Source: Hyalangium gracile | GTDB taxonomy: Bacteria; Myxococcota; Myxococcia; Myxococcales; Myxococcaceae | Assembly (NCBI RefSeq): GCF_020103725.1 | Contig: NZ_JAHXBG010000018.1 | Coordinates: forward strand, 1 to 64,000 | Direction: 5' to 3' | DNA length: 64,000 nt | In this document: positions 1 to 9,862 of the stretch, one piece after another | How the letters are laid out: the number at the start of each line of letters is the position of its first letter | Position numbering within the stretch: the stretch's first letter is position 1 | Program-made: the position numbers and the translations under genes | Notes under the pieces: model-generated | Database searches by the model: none | Seen by the model: the letters and a program-made list of their open reading frames with translations, nothing else | What the model was told of the DNA's origin: nothing

Positions 1-78
<78 letters not shown>

Positions 79-202
79 CGGTGAGCAGTACCGTGGTGGG
101 GTTGGGGTCGGTCGAGGACGGGCGGGACGGCACGGCGGAGCACCTCGTTGGCACACGCTGGGTTGGAACGGCTCGGGACGGTGGAGAGTGGAGGGGGAGG
201 AG

Positions 203-242
203 AGCCGGTTCCCGGTGAGAGGGTCACTCGCCGGGACCGGCT
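203..242 (+). promoter_or_regulatory. Strong hairpin upstream of first gene
   Basis: The arms at 203-215 and 231-242 are inverted copies, with 12 pairs and one bulged base, around a 15-base loop. No T-run follows, so an intrinsic terminator of an upstream gene is possible but not clear. A structured 5' leader for the gene starting near 274 is the alternative. Confidence 0.4.
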
Positions 243-273
243 GCCTTGACGTGTGATGGTGGGGGGGACGGGC

Positions 274-882
274 ATGAGGGCAATGAGCGCGCTGGTGGCT
301 GCGGGGCTCATGCTCGGCGGGATGACGGCGCGGGCCGAGGCGCCGCAGGTGAAGCGCAGCACGAACGATCCGGAGCGGCTGGCTCCTTTCGGGTTGCTGC
401 TGGATGCGGGAATCCCCGACGGGCCGGGCCTGTCGGCGGCGTTCCGGCCCACGCGACGCGTGCGGCTGCACCTGGGAGCCACGCACAACGGAATTCGTCT
501 GGGAGGTCGAGCGGGCATCACCCTGCTGCCGAAGCGGGGTTGGTACACTCCCTCCTTCACCTTCGAGGTGGGGCACACCCTCACGGTGAGCTCGGACACG
601 GTGGCGCGCCGCATGGCGGACATCTCGCAGCCGCCGCTCTTCTCGATGGAGCGCGTGGGGTACTCCTACGCGAGCACGCACCTGGGCTTCGAGGTGGGCA
701 AGCCCGGCGACGTCATGTTCTTCCTGCGCGCGGGCGTGAGCTGGGTCGAGCTCCATGTGCCCAACGTGGAGGATCTCGCCGAGCCCTTCATCCGGAGCCT
801 CGGAGAGTCCGGCGCCCAGGGCGGACGCTTCATCTACATGATGCCGTCCGCCAAGTTCGGGCTGGTGCTCTACTTCGGCTGA
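274..882 (+). CDS. Putative secreted/outer-membrane protein, unknown function
   Basis: The 202-residue protein begins with a clear signal peptide (MSALVAAGLMLGG..., probable cleavage after ARA). The mature part has alternating short beta-type segments and ends in an aromatic residue plus glycine (LVLYFG), as small outer-membrane barrels often do. I chose the ATG at 274 because a G-rich Shine-Dalgarno-like stretch lies about six bases upstream; GTG 253, ATG 256 and ATG 283 are also in frame. Its 3' end overlaps the convergent hydrolase gene by 13 bp. I do not recognise a named family. Outer-membrane localisation is inferred. Confidence 0.7.
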   Translation: MRAMSALVAAGLMLGGMTARAEAPQVKRSTNDPERLAPFGLLLDAGIPDGPGLSAAFRPTRRVRLHLGATHNGIRLGGRAGITLLPKRGWYTPSFTFEVGHTLTVSSDTVARRMADISQPPLFSMERVGYSYASTHLGFEVGKPGDVMFFLRAGVSWVELHVPNVEDLAEPFIRSLGESGAQGGRFIYMMPSAKFGLVLYFG

Positions 883-1853
883 GCGGCGCCCACGGCGTCG
901 AAGAACGCCAGCATCTGCGCATCGCCCCAGAAGCGAGGGGCGTGCACCCGGCCGGAGACGAAGCCCACGTGGCCTCCGCGCTCCGTCAGGATGATGCTCA
1001 GGAGGGGGTTGTCCGCCGCCTGGGGCGGGATGACCGGCGCCACCAGCATCGGATCATCATTGGAGCTCAGCAGCAGCGTGGGCCGCCGGATCGCGTGGAG
1101 CTTCGGCCCGGAGGACGCCTCGGTGTAGTAGTGCGTGGCGTCCCGGAAGCCGTGCAGCGGCGCGGTGACGGCATCGTCGAAGGCGCGGATGGTGCGCGCG
1201 GCCTCCATGGCCTTGCCATCGAACGCCTTGGGGAAGCGCCGCAGCTTCTCGCGAGCCTTCTGCTTGAGCGAGCGCAGGAAGCGCTCACGGTAGAGCAGCT
1301 GGAAGGGCCCGGGCCCGTCGAGCTTGTAGCAGCAGGCGTCCAGGTCATACGGCGCGCTCATCACGGCCGCGGCCTGCACCGGCGCGTTCTCGCCCGTCTC
1401 CTCCAGCAGCCGGCAGAGGACGTTGCCGCCCAGCGAGAAGCCCACCGCGTACAGCGGGCCGGTGACGCGCGCGCGCACGTGCTTCGTCACCGCGAGCGCG
1501 TCGCCGAACTCTCCCGAGTGGTACGAGCGCGCCAGCCGGTTGGGCTCGCCGCTGCACGAGCGGAAGTTGAGGGCGGTGCCTCCCCAGCCTCGCTCGAAGG
1601 CGCCACGGAGGACGGCGGCGACGTAGCCCGCCTTGGAGGAGCCCTCCAGCCCATGGAGCACCACCACGTGCGGGGCGCCCGGGGCTCCATCGAAGGTGTC
1701 CAGATCGACGAAGTCGCCGTCGGACAGCTCATGGCGCTCGCTGCGCACCAGCGGGGCCCGGGTCGGACGCGCGAGCGAGGCGAAGATCGTCTGGGCGTGG
1801 GGCGAGCCCATGCCCGCCGCCGGAGCGAAGGAGTCGGTCGGTTGGAAGCGCAC
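870..1853 (-). CDS. YheT-type alpha/beta-hydrolase
   Basis: The 327-residue protein matches the UPF0017/YheT hydrolase family over its full length. The oxyanion-side motif HGLEGSS, the nucleophile elbow GFSLGGN (Ser), an acidic stretch SSNDDPM and a late GGHVGF (His) give the expected catalytic triad. The N-terminus carries the family's typical 'GSPHAQTI' stretch. Substrates for this family are poorly defined, with short-chain ester hydrolysis reported for relatives. The start is GTG; no ATG is available upstream before a stop. It lies tail-to-tail with the preceding gene, and the Cys-cluster gene lies 75 bp upstream on the same strand. Confidence 0.9.
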   Translation of the reverse strand: MRFQPTDSFAPAAGMGSPHAQTIFASLARPTRAPLVRSERHELSDGDFVDLDTFDGAPGAPHVVVLHGLEGSSKAGYVAAVLRGAFERGWGGTALNFRSCSGEPNRLARSYHSGEFGDALAVTKHVRARVTGPLYAVGFSLGGNVLCRLLEETGENAPVQAAAVMSAPYDLDACCYKLDGPGPFQLLYRERFLRSLKQKAREKLRRFPKAFDGKAMEAARTIRAFDDAVTAPLHGFRDATHYYTEASSGPKLHAIRRPTLLLSSNDDPMLVAPVIPPQAADNPLLSIILTERGGHVGFVSGRVHAPRFWGDAQMLAFFDAVGAAQPK

Positions 1854-1928
1854 GGGCCCGCGATAGCGCCCGCGAGAGGGAGAGACAAGTCCCTGGCGGG
1901 TCGGGGAAGCCCGAGCCTGCCCACGGGC

Positions 1929-2222
1929 TCACGGTTCGCCGCGGGCCCGGCGCATGGAGGCGCAGCCCTTCTGGCGCGTGGCCTCGGCCTCGGCGGTCAG
2001 CCCGAAGAGGGCCAGGTACTTCTGGACGCGCTCCTCCAGGGTGGGGGCCTCGATACGGCGGCACACCTCGTCCGGCTGGTAGTCGCGGCACACCTGCGGA
2101 CGGCGGTCATACACGGTGCACAGGTTGTCCGCGCCCAGGTGCGGACAGCGCAGCCCCAGCGGCTTGTCCAGCGCGGCGATGTCCGGCGCCACGCAGCAGG
2201 CGCCACAGCGGGTGCACTCCAT
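1929..2222 (-). CDS. YkgJ-family cysteine cluster protein
   Basis: This small protein (97 residues) starts MECTRCGACC and continues with RCPHL, C-x-VYDRRPQVCR and a final Cys. That is the YkgJ/UPF0153 pattern, thought to bind zinc or an Fe-S cluster. The start is certain because the first Cys motif is directly at the N-terminus. It is in the same orientation as the genes on both sides and may be cotranscribed with the zinc-ribbon protein 37 bp upstream. No specific biochemical role is established for the family. Confidence 0.85.
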   Translation of the reverse strand: MECTRCGACCVAPDIAALDKPLGLRCPHLGADNLCTVYDRRPQVCRDYQPDEVCRRIEAPTLEERVQKYLALFGLTAEAEATRQKGCASMRRARGEP

Positions 2223-2259
2223 TGGCCTGGGCTCCAGGAAGGCGAGGGGGCGTCCTACC

Positions 2260-3417
2260 TCAACGCGGGGCGATCTTCTGCACTTCCCCGCCGTTGGTGA
2301 CGGTGAGGGACACCTGCTGGCCTTTCTTCCAGGCGAGGTACTCCTGCTCCGTCTTGAGCTCGTGCTTCGTCTTCTTCTTTCCGCCGTCGTACTCGAGGTG
2401 GACGATGTACTCCTCCTCGCGGCGCAGGCGGTCCTCGGTCCTCACGGACAGCTCCGGCCAGCGCGGCGGCTCCCCGTCCTCGCCCGAGAGCTCCTGGTGC
2501 GTCACCTTCTTCCACTCGTACGTGTCGTAGCTGCACTTCGGCTCGTACACGGGCTCGGTCCGGTAGCGCGTCTCGTTGCGGCAGTCCTCATAGGACTCGC
2601 TGCAGTACTTCGTGACGTCCTCGCAGATCTCCTCCCGGAAGCCGTTGCCCTTGTCCCGGGTGCGGCACTTCTCCTCCGTGCCGCAGGCCACCTTGCGCGT
2701 CTTCGTCGAGCAGACCCGCTCCGTGCCGTCCGCCACCTTCCGCGTGGTGCGCTGGCGCGGCACGCAGTTGCGGATGTTCTGCACGCCCGCCACCTCGCCC
2801 TTGCCGTCGACGGGCATGCGCGGAGACTGGGCGCGCAGCTGGTCCGCCCAGCCCTCCAGCGTCACGGGCGTGAAGCGCTCCTGGGCCACGCTGCGCTTCC
2901 ACTCGGTGCCGGTGATCTGGCCCGTGGTGTCGTGAGGAATGGATGCCCAGATGCGGTAGGCCACGGTGCCGCCGCAGCAGAGGAACAGGCTGCCCAGGAG
3001 CGCCAGGCCCACCTTGGCCAGCGGGCCACGCTTCTTCGGCACCGCCTGCTGCGGCGAGGGACGCGGAGGAGGAAGGCCGGGATCCGCCTCCTCTCGGAGC
3101 GCCTTGGCGTCCCCGGTCCGCTCGGCCCGACAGTTCTTGCAGATCTTCTGGTCGCCCCGGTTCGAGGCGCCGCAGTAGGCGCAGAACCAGTCCGCGCCCG
3201 CCTTGGCCAGCTCCAGCGCCTTCTCGTCCGTCACGCCCTCGCGCAGGGATTTGCCCGTGGCCGCGTCCGTCTCGCCAAAGTCGAACTCGGACTCCTCGCC
3301 CGTGAGCTCGCGGGGGTTGCCGCACTGGGGGCACTTCTTGTGCCGGGCGAGGATGCCCTTGGTGTCGCACGAGGTGCAGTCCCACGTGCCCTCGATGATC
3401 CGGGTGCGCTTGGCCAT
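2260..3417 (-). CDS. Zinc-ribbon membrane protein with Cys-rich outer domain
   Basis: The protein (385 residues) has two N-terminal zinc ribbons: C14/C17/C29/C32, then C79/C82/C93/C96 in a RanBP2-like 'WFCAYCGASNRG...ICKNC' arrangement. A proline-rich linker and one membrane segment (about 133-155) follow. The C-terminal domain has about ten further cysteines in a basic, repeated K/T-C pattern between about 205 and 290. A good Shine-Dalgarno (GGATGGAG) precedes the ATG. The topology suggests cytoplasmic ribbons and an exported, possibly disulfide-bonded domain. I do not recognise a characterised family for the C-terminal half. Confidence 0.75.
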   Translation of the reverse strand: MAKRTRIIEGTWDCTSCDTKGILARHKKCPQCGNPRELTGEESEFDFGETDAATGKSLREGVTDEKALELAKAGADWFCAYCGASNRGDQKICKNCRAERTGDAKALREEADPGLPPPRPSPQQAVPKKRGPLAKVGLALLGSLFLCCGGTVAYRIWASIPHDTTGQITGTEWKRSVAQERFTPVTLEGWADQLRAQSPRMPVDGKGEVAGVQNIRNCVPRQRTTRKVADGTERVCSTKTRKVACGTEEKCRTRDKGNGFREEICEDVTKYCSESYEDCRNETRYRTEPVYEPKCSYDTYEWKKVTHQELSGEDGEPPRWPELSVRTEDRLRREEEYIVHLEYDGGKKKTKHELKTEQEYLAWKKGQQVSLTVTNGGEVQKIAPR

Positions 3418-3442
3418 GGCTCCATCCTATCCGCAGCCGGCG

Positions 3443-4399
3443 TCAGACCCAGAGTGCCCGCGGGATCGGCATTCCCGAGGTGGGGACCCCACCGGGCCGC
3501 AGAGGCCTCAGCATGGGGAGCGAGTCCTCCCGCGCCACCCGAGCCGCGCCGGGGACCCGGGCCAGGAGCGGGGCCAGGGCAGGCTCCTCCCACAGCACCA
3601 CCTGGGCGAGCCCTGCCCGGTGGGCCACACGTCGCGCGGCGCCCAGCAGCGCGGCCGCGTCCTCGGCCGTGCGCGCGTCGAACATCACCATCGTCAAGGC
3701 GCTGGAGCGGGCCGTCATGTACCAGAGCGCCGTGGACTCGCCGACCGTGGCGCCCTGGGCCTCGGGACGCGGGCGGGACAGCAGCTCCGTGTAGATGCGC
3801 TCTCGCTCGATGTGCCAGTCCACCTGCTCCGCGGTGGGCCAGTAGAAGAAGGGAGCCTCGGGCCGGCGCATGCGGGCCAGCCCGGCGCCGACCTCCCTCT
3901 CGGAGAGCAGCCGGTCCACGCGCGCGGCGGGCTCGCCGGGCTCCGGGGTGAAGCACCAGTCCCAGGCCTCCGTCTCCTGGTAGCCGGAGCGGCGGTAGAG
4001 CGGCGCCCCCACGTCCGAGAAGAGCAGGGCGCTGTGGACGCGCGGTGAGGCGCGCTCGAGCTCGGCGGCCACCAGGTCCATCAGCCGCGTGGCGTACCCG
4101 CGCCCGCGCAGCCGCTCCTCGGTGAAGACGCTGGCGATGCCGAAGCTGTCTCCCGGGGAGGGCGCGCCATCCGGGCCCCTCAGGAAGCTGTCCATCCGGT
4201 AGCTCTCGCACGAGGCGAGCACGGCGCCATCCTCCGCGCACAGCAGCCAGGTCTTCAGCACGGAGCGAGCCCACGGGTGGGCCCGCAGCCGCAGCTCGCG
4301 CTCGAGGTACTTCTCGGGTGTCAGGAGCTTCCCCCAGGCGGGATAGGTGTCGACGTCCCGCGCCGCTTTCTGGGCCTCCGTGGCGATCACCAGGCGCAT
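3443..4399 (-). CDS. GNAT-family N-acetyltransferase
   Basis: The 318-residue protein has a GNAT core in its N-terminal half. Motif A reads VFTEERLRGRGYATRLM (acetyl-CoA pyrophosphate loop RGRGYA), and motif B-like LFSDVGAPLYRRSGYQ follows. The long C-terminal extension makes it about twice the size of a single GNAT domain. The N-terminal 'LTPEKYLERE' and the two-part layout recall fungal Lyc1-like lysine acetyltransferases, but I am not sure of this. Substrate is unknown. The gene starts 12 bp after the stop of the upstream outer-membrane-type gene and probably shares its transcript. Confidence 0.8.
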   Translation of the reverse strand: MRLVIATEAQKAARDVDTYPAWGKLLTPEKYLERELRLRAHPWARSVLKTWLLCAEDGAVLASCESYRMDSFLRGPDGAPSPGDSFGIASVFTEERLRGRGYATRLMDLVAAELERASPRVHSALLFSDVGAPLYRRSGYQETEAWDWCFTPEPGEPAARVDRLLSEREVGAGLARMRRPEAPFFYWPTAEQVDWHIERERIYTELLSRPRPEAQGATVGESTALWYMTARSSALTMVMFDARTAEDAAALLGAARRVAHRAGLAQVVLWEEPALAPLLARVPGAARVAREDSLPMLRPLRPGGVPTSGMPIPRALWV

Positions 4400-4411
4400 G
4401 GCTGACTCACC

Positions 4412-5086
4412 TCACAGGGACGTGGTGAAGGGAACGCGGAAGTGCAGGAGCAGGTACGCCTGGCCCACGTGGAAGATGGACTCGTTGAGCGGCTTCGTCT
4501 CGGAGACGGTGCCCAGGCGCTGCGGCACGTAGAGGGACGAGGCCCAGCCGATGCTTACCAGGAACGACTTGGAGAGTTGGAACTCCAGGTCCGCGGCGAG
4601 CTGCGCGCCCGGCCGGATGAAGTGGGTGTTCTCCAGCTCGTCCGAGGAGAGATAGGCGTAGGTGAGGATGAGCCCCGCGTCGAGCGACAGGCGCACCGGG
4701 CTGGGCGTCAGCCCCAGGCCGAACCCCAGCGGCTTCCAGGTGGCGCCGTACATGGAGGTGTTCCGGTACTTCGGCGAGATGATGATGGAGTCCGGGATGA
4801 GCTTGAGGACCGCGGGCGCGTAGCGGACCTCGTTCATCCTGTCGAGCCGGCCCCGCTGCCGCTGGGGGACGAGGTTGCGGTGCTTGCGCAGCCACTCCTT
4901 GTCGAGCACGGCCTCCACGGAGATCTTCAACCCGGTGTGGATGGGCTGGTCCTCGAACACCGGCCCGAAGAAGAGGAAGGCGGCCGGGCCCACCGCGATG
5001 TCCACGGGTGCGGTGATACGCCGCTGGGCCGCGGAGACTCCGGGCAGCAACACACCGCACAGCAGAGCCAGGTGGACGAGCTTCAT
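4412..5086 (-). CDS. Putative outer-membrane beta-barrel protein
   Basis: The protein is 224 residues with a clean signal peptide (MKLVHLALLCGVLLPGVSAAQ). The mature part alternates polar and hydrophobic residues, contains many beta-type segments and ends in LLLHFRVPFTTSL. I place the start at ATG 5086 because GGAGG at 5097-5101 is then ten bases upstream; ATG 5095 would leave only one base. The frame stays open further upstream, but that extension is low-complexity Ala/Ser/Arg and lies antisense to the divergent gene. Function is unknown; barrel topology is inferred. Confidence 0.65.
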   Translation of the reverse strand: MKLVHLALLCGVLLPGVSAAQRRITAPVDIAVGPAAFLFFGPVFEDQPIHTGLKISVEAVLDKEWLRKHRNLVPQRQRGRLDRMNEVRYAPAVLKLIPDSIIISPKYRNTSMYGATWKPLGFGLGLTPSPVRLSLDAGLILTYAYLSSDELENTHFIRPGAQLAADLEFQLSKSFLVSIGWASSLYVPQRLGTVSETKPLNESIFHVGQAYLLLHFRVPFTTSL

Positions 5087-5240
5087 GAGGGGCATGCCTC
5101 CGGGGCGGCGTCGGGATGGCCTCGCGGCATCGAAGGATCCTGTTCTTGGAGCCCGCGACAAGGCAGGCTGGCAGGCATCCATGCTGGCATTCCGCCCCAT
5201 GGGTAGGCCCAAAACCCTACACCACTTCGAGTCACCACAC

Positions 5241-6218
5241 ATGCTGACCGCATTCCTCGTTGCAACCTCACTGCAAGCACAGACCCCCACGCCTCCTCCC
5301 ACTCCCGCCGCCGAGGCCACCACGGAGCGCGCCGCCGCCGCCGCCGAGAAGGCCGCCGCCGCCGCCGAGAAGGCCGCCGAGGCCAGTTCCCGGATGGCCG
5401 CCGCCGTGGAGCGCCTGAGCGAGACGCTGGGCAAGGCCCCCGCCCCTGGGACACCCGCCGCGCCGGAGGCCGCTGCCGCCAAGCCGGAGGAGCCTCCGAA
5501 GGAGGACCCGTGGAAGGGCAGCGTGGGTCTGGGCCTCATCGCCCTGTCGGGCAACTCCTCGACGCTGACCTTCAACGGCCTGGCCTCCGCCGAGCGCAAG
5601 ACGAAGGGGTGGATCTACACGCTCAGGGCGCAGGGCGTGTACGGCCGCAGCCGGCTGCCCGCCACGGAGACGGAGGGAGAGCGCACGCAGGTGGTGGCGC
5701 TCGGCGCGGGCATGGACCTTCGGGTGGACCGCCGCTTCACGCCTGTGATCAGCGGCTACCTGCTCGCGGGCGCTCAGACGGACCACGTGAAGAGCGTGGA
5801 GGCGCGCGGCATCGGCGAGGCCGGCGCCGGCATCTCCTGGTGGGACGAGAAGATGCCGGACGGGCGCACCACCTCGCTGCGCACGGACCTGGCCTTCCGC
5901 TTCTCGCGCGAGACGCGCTTCCAGTACTACCCCACGCCGTTGGATCTGGAGGACGTGGACCTCGGCGGCCCGCGCGTGGGCGTGGCCTTCAGCTACGGCC
6001 TGTCCAAGGACACCGTCTTCACCGAGACGGCCGAGGCCATCCCCAACGTGCTAGGGGACCCCCGCTTCCTCTTCAACAGCACCTCCACGCTCACCGTGGG
6101 GCTGACGGACACGCTGGCCGTCGGCACCAGCTTCGTCCTCCAGTACGACAGCGCGCCCCCGCCGGGTAAGGTGTCCACGGACACGGCGCTCTCGGTCAAC
6201 CTGCAGGTGACCTTCTAG
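5241..6218 (+). CDS. DUF481 (YdiY-like) outer-membrane protein
   Basis: The protein (325 residues) has a short hydrophobic leader (MLTAFLVATSLQAQ). An Ala/Glu/Lys-rich helical segment follows, with a tandem AAAAAEKA repeat likely to form a coiled coil (about residues 25-60). After a proline/glutamate linker comes a DUF481 barrel domain beginning SVGLGLIALSGNSSTLT. DUF481 proteins are outer-membrane proteins, some salt- or metal-induced. It is divergent from the gene on the left, with a 154 bp shared promoter region. ATG 5200 is an alternative start, giving a 13-codon longer leader. The coiled-coil-plus-barrel layout could span the periplasm. Confidence 0.8.
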   Translation: MLTAFLVATSLQAQTPTPPPTPAAEATTERAAAAAEKAAAAAEKAAEASSRMAAAVERLSETLGKAPAPGTPAAPEAAAAKPEEPPKEDPWKGSVGLGLIALSGNSSTLTFNGLASAERKTKGWIYTLRAQGVYGRSRLPATETEGERTQVVALGAGMDLRVDRRFTPVISGYLLAGAQTDHVKSVEARGIGEAGAGISWWDEKMPDGRTTSLRTDLAFRFSRETRFQYYPTPLDLEDVDLGGPRVGVAFSYGLSKDTVFTETAEAIPNVLGDPRFLFNSTSTLTVGLTDTLAVGTSFVLQYDSAPPPGKVSTDTALSVNLQVTF

Positions 6219-6541
6219 GTCACTCCGAAGAAGTTCCTGCACCCCTGAGGGAGGCGCCCTGTCGGCGGACCGGTAGCGAACTGGTATGACAAGCGGACCA
6301 GTTCGCACAGGTTTCGCCCGGCAGGGGGAGACCGGACGCGGGGCGGCCTCGGGCCCTCTGCCTGGTTCACGTCGGCCGGACTCTTTCAGAGGGCGTGGAA
6401 GGATTTCCGCGGAGCCGCCTCGAGCACCGAATTATTGGAAGTTCACGTCTTCCGGCTTTGAGCGGGGAGGCGGCGAGTGGCGCAGCGGTGAAGGGAGGCT
6501 CGGCTCGAGGACCTCAGGCACGGAGCCACGGAGAAGGGAGC

Positions 6542-6842
6542 CACAGGTCGCGGGTCCCTCGCTGCGGGGCGGGTCCCCCCGTTGGGACGGGTCCGCCCGC
6601 CCCGGCGTCCCGCTCTTCCACGACTCACGGCTCAGGGGTTCACCCCCGGGGCGCGGGTAGCGCAGCGGGGACAGCGCCATCAGGTGCCCCAGGTGCGATT
6701 GTGGACCGATGGCACCTGCCCCCCCTGGGCTTGTGAGCACCGGGCCCGTCCGTTCCATCCTGGGCGAGCGGGACGGCCGGGGCGGGAGGACCCGGCAGCC
6801 GCCGGGGGGCCCCGCCCCGTGACGAGGGACCCGCGACCTGTG
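6542..6842. repeat. Large imperfect inverted repeat
   Basis: A 20-base sequence starting CACAGGTCGCGGG at 6542-6561 is repeated exactly, inverted, at 6823-6842. Similarity continues inward for about 60 more bases on each side with small gaps (for example CGGGGCGGG-tCCCCCCG against its inverted copy, then GTCCCGCTC). The arms are therefore roughly 80 bp around a ~145 bp centre. A nested CAGGTGC/GCACCTG pair sits near the middle at 6690-6718. There is no transposase. It could be a non-autonomous mobile element, a decayed repeat or a structured RNA locus. Confidence 0.7.
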
Positions 6843-6984
6843 TCCCCTGCAGCGTACGTCCGTGCTCCTGCCCAGGTGCCAGCGACCCTCGGGCTCACCC
6901 CTGGAAAGCCTCGCTCCTCTGCCCTGTTGCCAGCCCCTTCTACCGTCGGTGCTACGTCTCAACCTGATCGGCGCCCTGGGCCCG

Positions 6985-7022
6985 CAAAAGCAACACGGCG
7001 CCGGGGAGAACCCTCGGCGCCG
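6985..7022 (-). terminator. Intrinsic terminator of the act-cox operon
   Basis: Read on the minus strand downstream of coxD, the arms at 7016-7022 and 6996-7002 form a 7-bp GC stem (CGGCGCC type), extended by an internal GGG/CCC pairing. A T-rich TGTTGCTTTT tract follows. It lies about 35 bp after the last gene of the operon. Confidence 0.65.
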
Positions 7023-7056
7023 CGCGAGCCCGCCCGTTGGAGGCGGCGGGAAAAGC

Positions 7057-7506
7057 TCAGTGACCGGTGGGGGCCGGGTGGCCACCGGGGGTGGTGTTCC
7101 CCGCCCCGTGAGCGCCGCCGTGGGCGCCGGTCTTGCCCTCGATGAAGTTCAGGTCCGGCAGATCGCTCAGGTGCGAGCCGGCCGGGTTCGCGGGGCGGAA
7201 CCGCGTGGCGAAGTCCGCCAGCGGCATGATGAGCATGAAGATCACGAAGAGGAACGACACGCCCATCACCAGGCGGTTGGCGCCCTTGTGGTCCTTCAGG
7301 TGCATGAAGATGAGCAGCACCAGCATGCCCTTCGTGGTGGCGATCGCGAGCGCCACCGGGAGCGCGAGCTCGAAGTGCATGCGCCCGGTGACGACCGTCA
7401 GCCCCGTGAAGAACATCAGCGCCGCCCAGACGATCCAATACGGAGCCGCGCTGTGGTGCTCCTTCATGTTGCGATCTTCCTGCTGTGACTCGTTGGCCAC
7501 GGACAT
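7057..7506 (-). CDS. coxD: Cytochrome c oxidase subunit IV family protein
   Basis: This small protein (149 residues) has three hydrophobic helices (about 22-42, 47-70, 80-100) and the prokaryotic COX IV pattern, including LIFMHLKDH after the second helix. A His/Gly-rich tail follows. Subunit IV is a small non-catalytic part of heme-copper oxidases. It is the last gene of the respiratory operon, 18 bp after coxC, and a terminator follows. The C-terminal tail (GAHGGAHGAGN...) is longer than usual and low-complexity. Confidence 0.85.
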   Translation of the reverse strand: MSVANESQQEDRNMKEHHSAAPYWIVWAALMFFTGLTVVTGRMHFELALPVALAIATTKGMLVLLIFMHLKDHKGANRLVMGVSFLFVIFMLIMPLADFATRFRPANPAGSHLSDLPDLNFIEGKTGAHGGAHGAGNTTPGGHPAPTGH

Positions 7507-7524
7507 GATCGGAAGCTCCTGGAA

Positions 7525-8179
7525 CTAGATGAGGTACAGCAGCGGGAAGAGGAAGATCCACACCAGGTCGACGAGGTGCCAGTACATGCTGCCCAGCTCG
7601 ACCGCGGTGTAGTTGTTGGGGCCGAAGTTCTGCTCGCGCAGCGCCTTGATGGTCAGCCACACCAGCACGCTCATGCCGACGATGACGTGGAAGGCGTGCA
7701 GGCCGGTGGCCAGGAAGTAGATGCTGAAGTACAGCGGCGCGCCGGGCAGCTGCACCGCCTCCATGCGGTAGTGCCGGCCGGGCAGGGCGCCCTCGTGGAA
7801 CTTGTGGCTGTACTCGAAGCCCTTGATGACGAGGAACGCGCAGGCCATGGCGATGGTGAGGATGAACATCCACGCCACCAGCTTGCTCTTGCCCTCCTTC
7901 GCGTAGTGCACGGCGAGCGCCGCCGTCAGCGAGGAGGTGATGAGCACCACCGTGTTGACGGTGCCCAGCGTCAGGTCCAGGTGCCGGCTGGCGGCCGCGA
8001 ACGCATCCGGGAACAGATAGCGGTAGCAGCCGTAGCAGACGAACAGGCCCGCGAAGAGCAGGATTTCCGTCGAGAGGAACAGCCACATGCCCAGGCGGGC
8101 CGCGTGGTTCTGCACCTCGAGCGAGGCGAAGTGGTGCGCCAGCCGGGGAACCCCGGGCGTCGCACCCGCGGTGTGAGCA

Positions 8180-8190
<11 letters not shown>
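7525..8190 (-). CDS. coxC: Cytochrome c oxidase subunit III
   Basis: The 221-residue protein is a five-helix COX III. Family features include '[20 protein letters not shown]' near the N-terminus, the [13 protein letters not shown] segment and the terminal [17 protein letters not shown]. It lacks the first two helices of the seven-helix type, which is normal for caa3-like oxidases. The start overlaps the end of coxA by 11 bp, implying translational coupling. It is an inner-membrane subunit that stabilises subunit I and its proton uptake path. Confidence 0.95.

Positions 8191-9845
<1,655 letters not shown>

Positions 9846-9862
<17 letters not shown>

Larger units (their letters stand above)
6219..7056. 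other. 838 bp gene-free region between convergent genes
   Basis: No reading frame here has protein-like composition. The region holds the large imperfect palindrome listed separately and the terminator hairpin of the respiratory operon. The stretch 6219-6540 has no recognisable signal. No tRNA or small RNA could be identified by eye. Confidence 0.6.

Noticed and set aside
246-2300. 684-codon plus-strand frame covering the first genes
   Set aside because: Low-complexity Arg/Gly/Ala shadow of the YheT and Cys-cluster genes, with no protein motifs.
5300-5400. GCC-rich tandem repeat as a CRISPR or microsatellite element
   Set aside because: It is coding sequence for the AAAAAEKA coiled-coil repeat of the DUF481 protein; there are no spacers.
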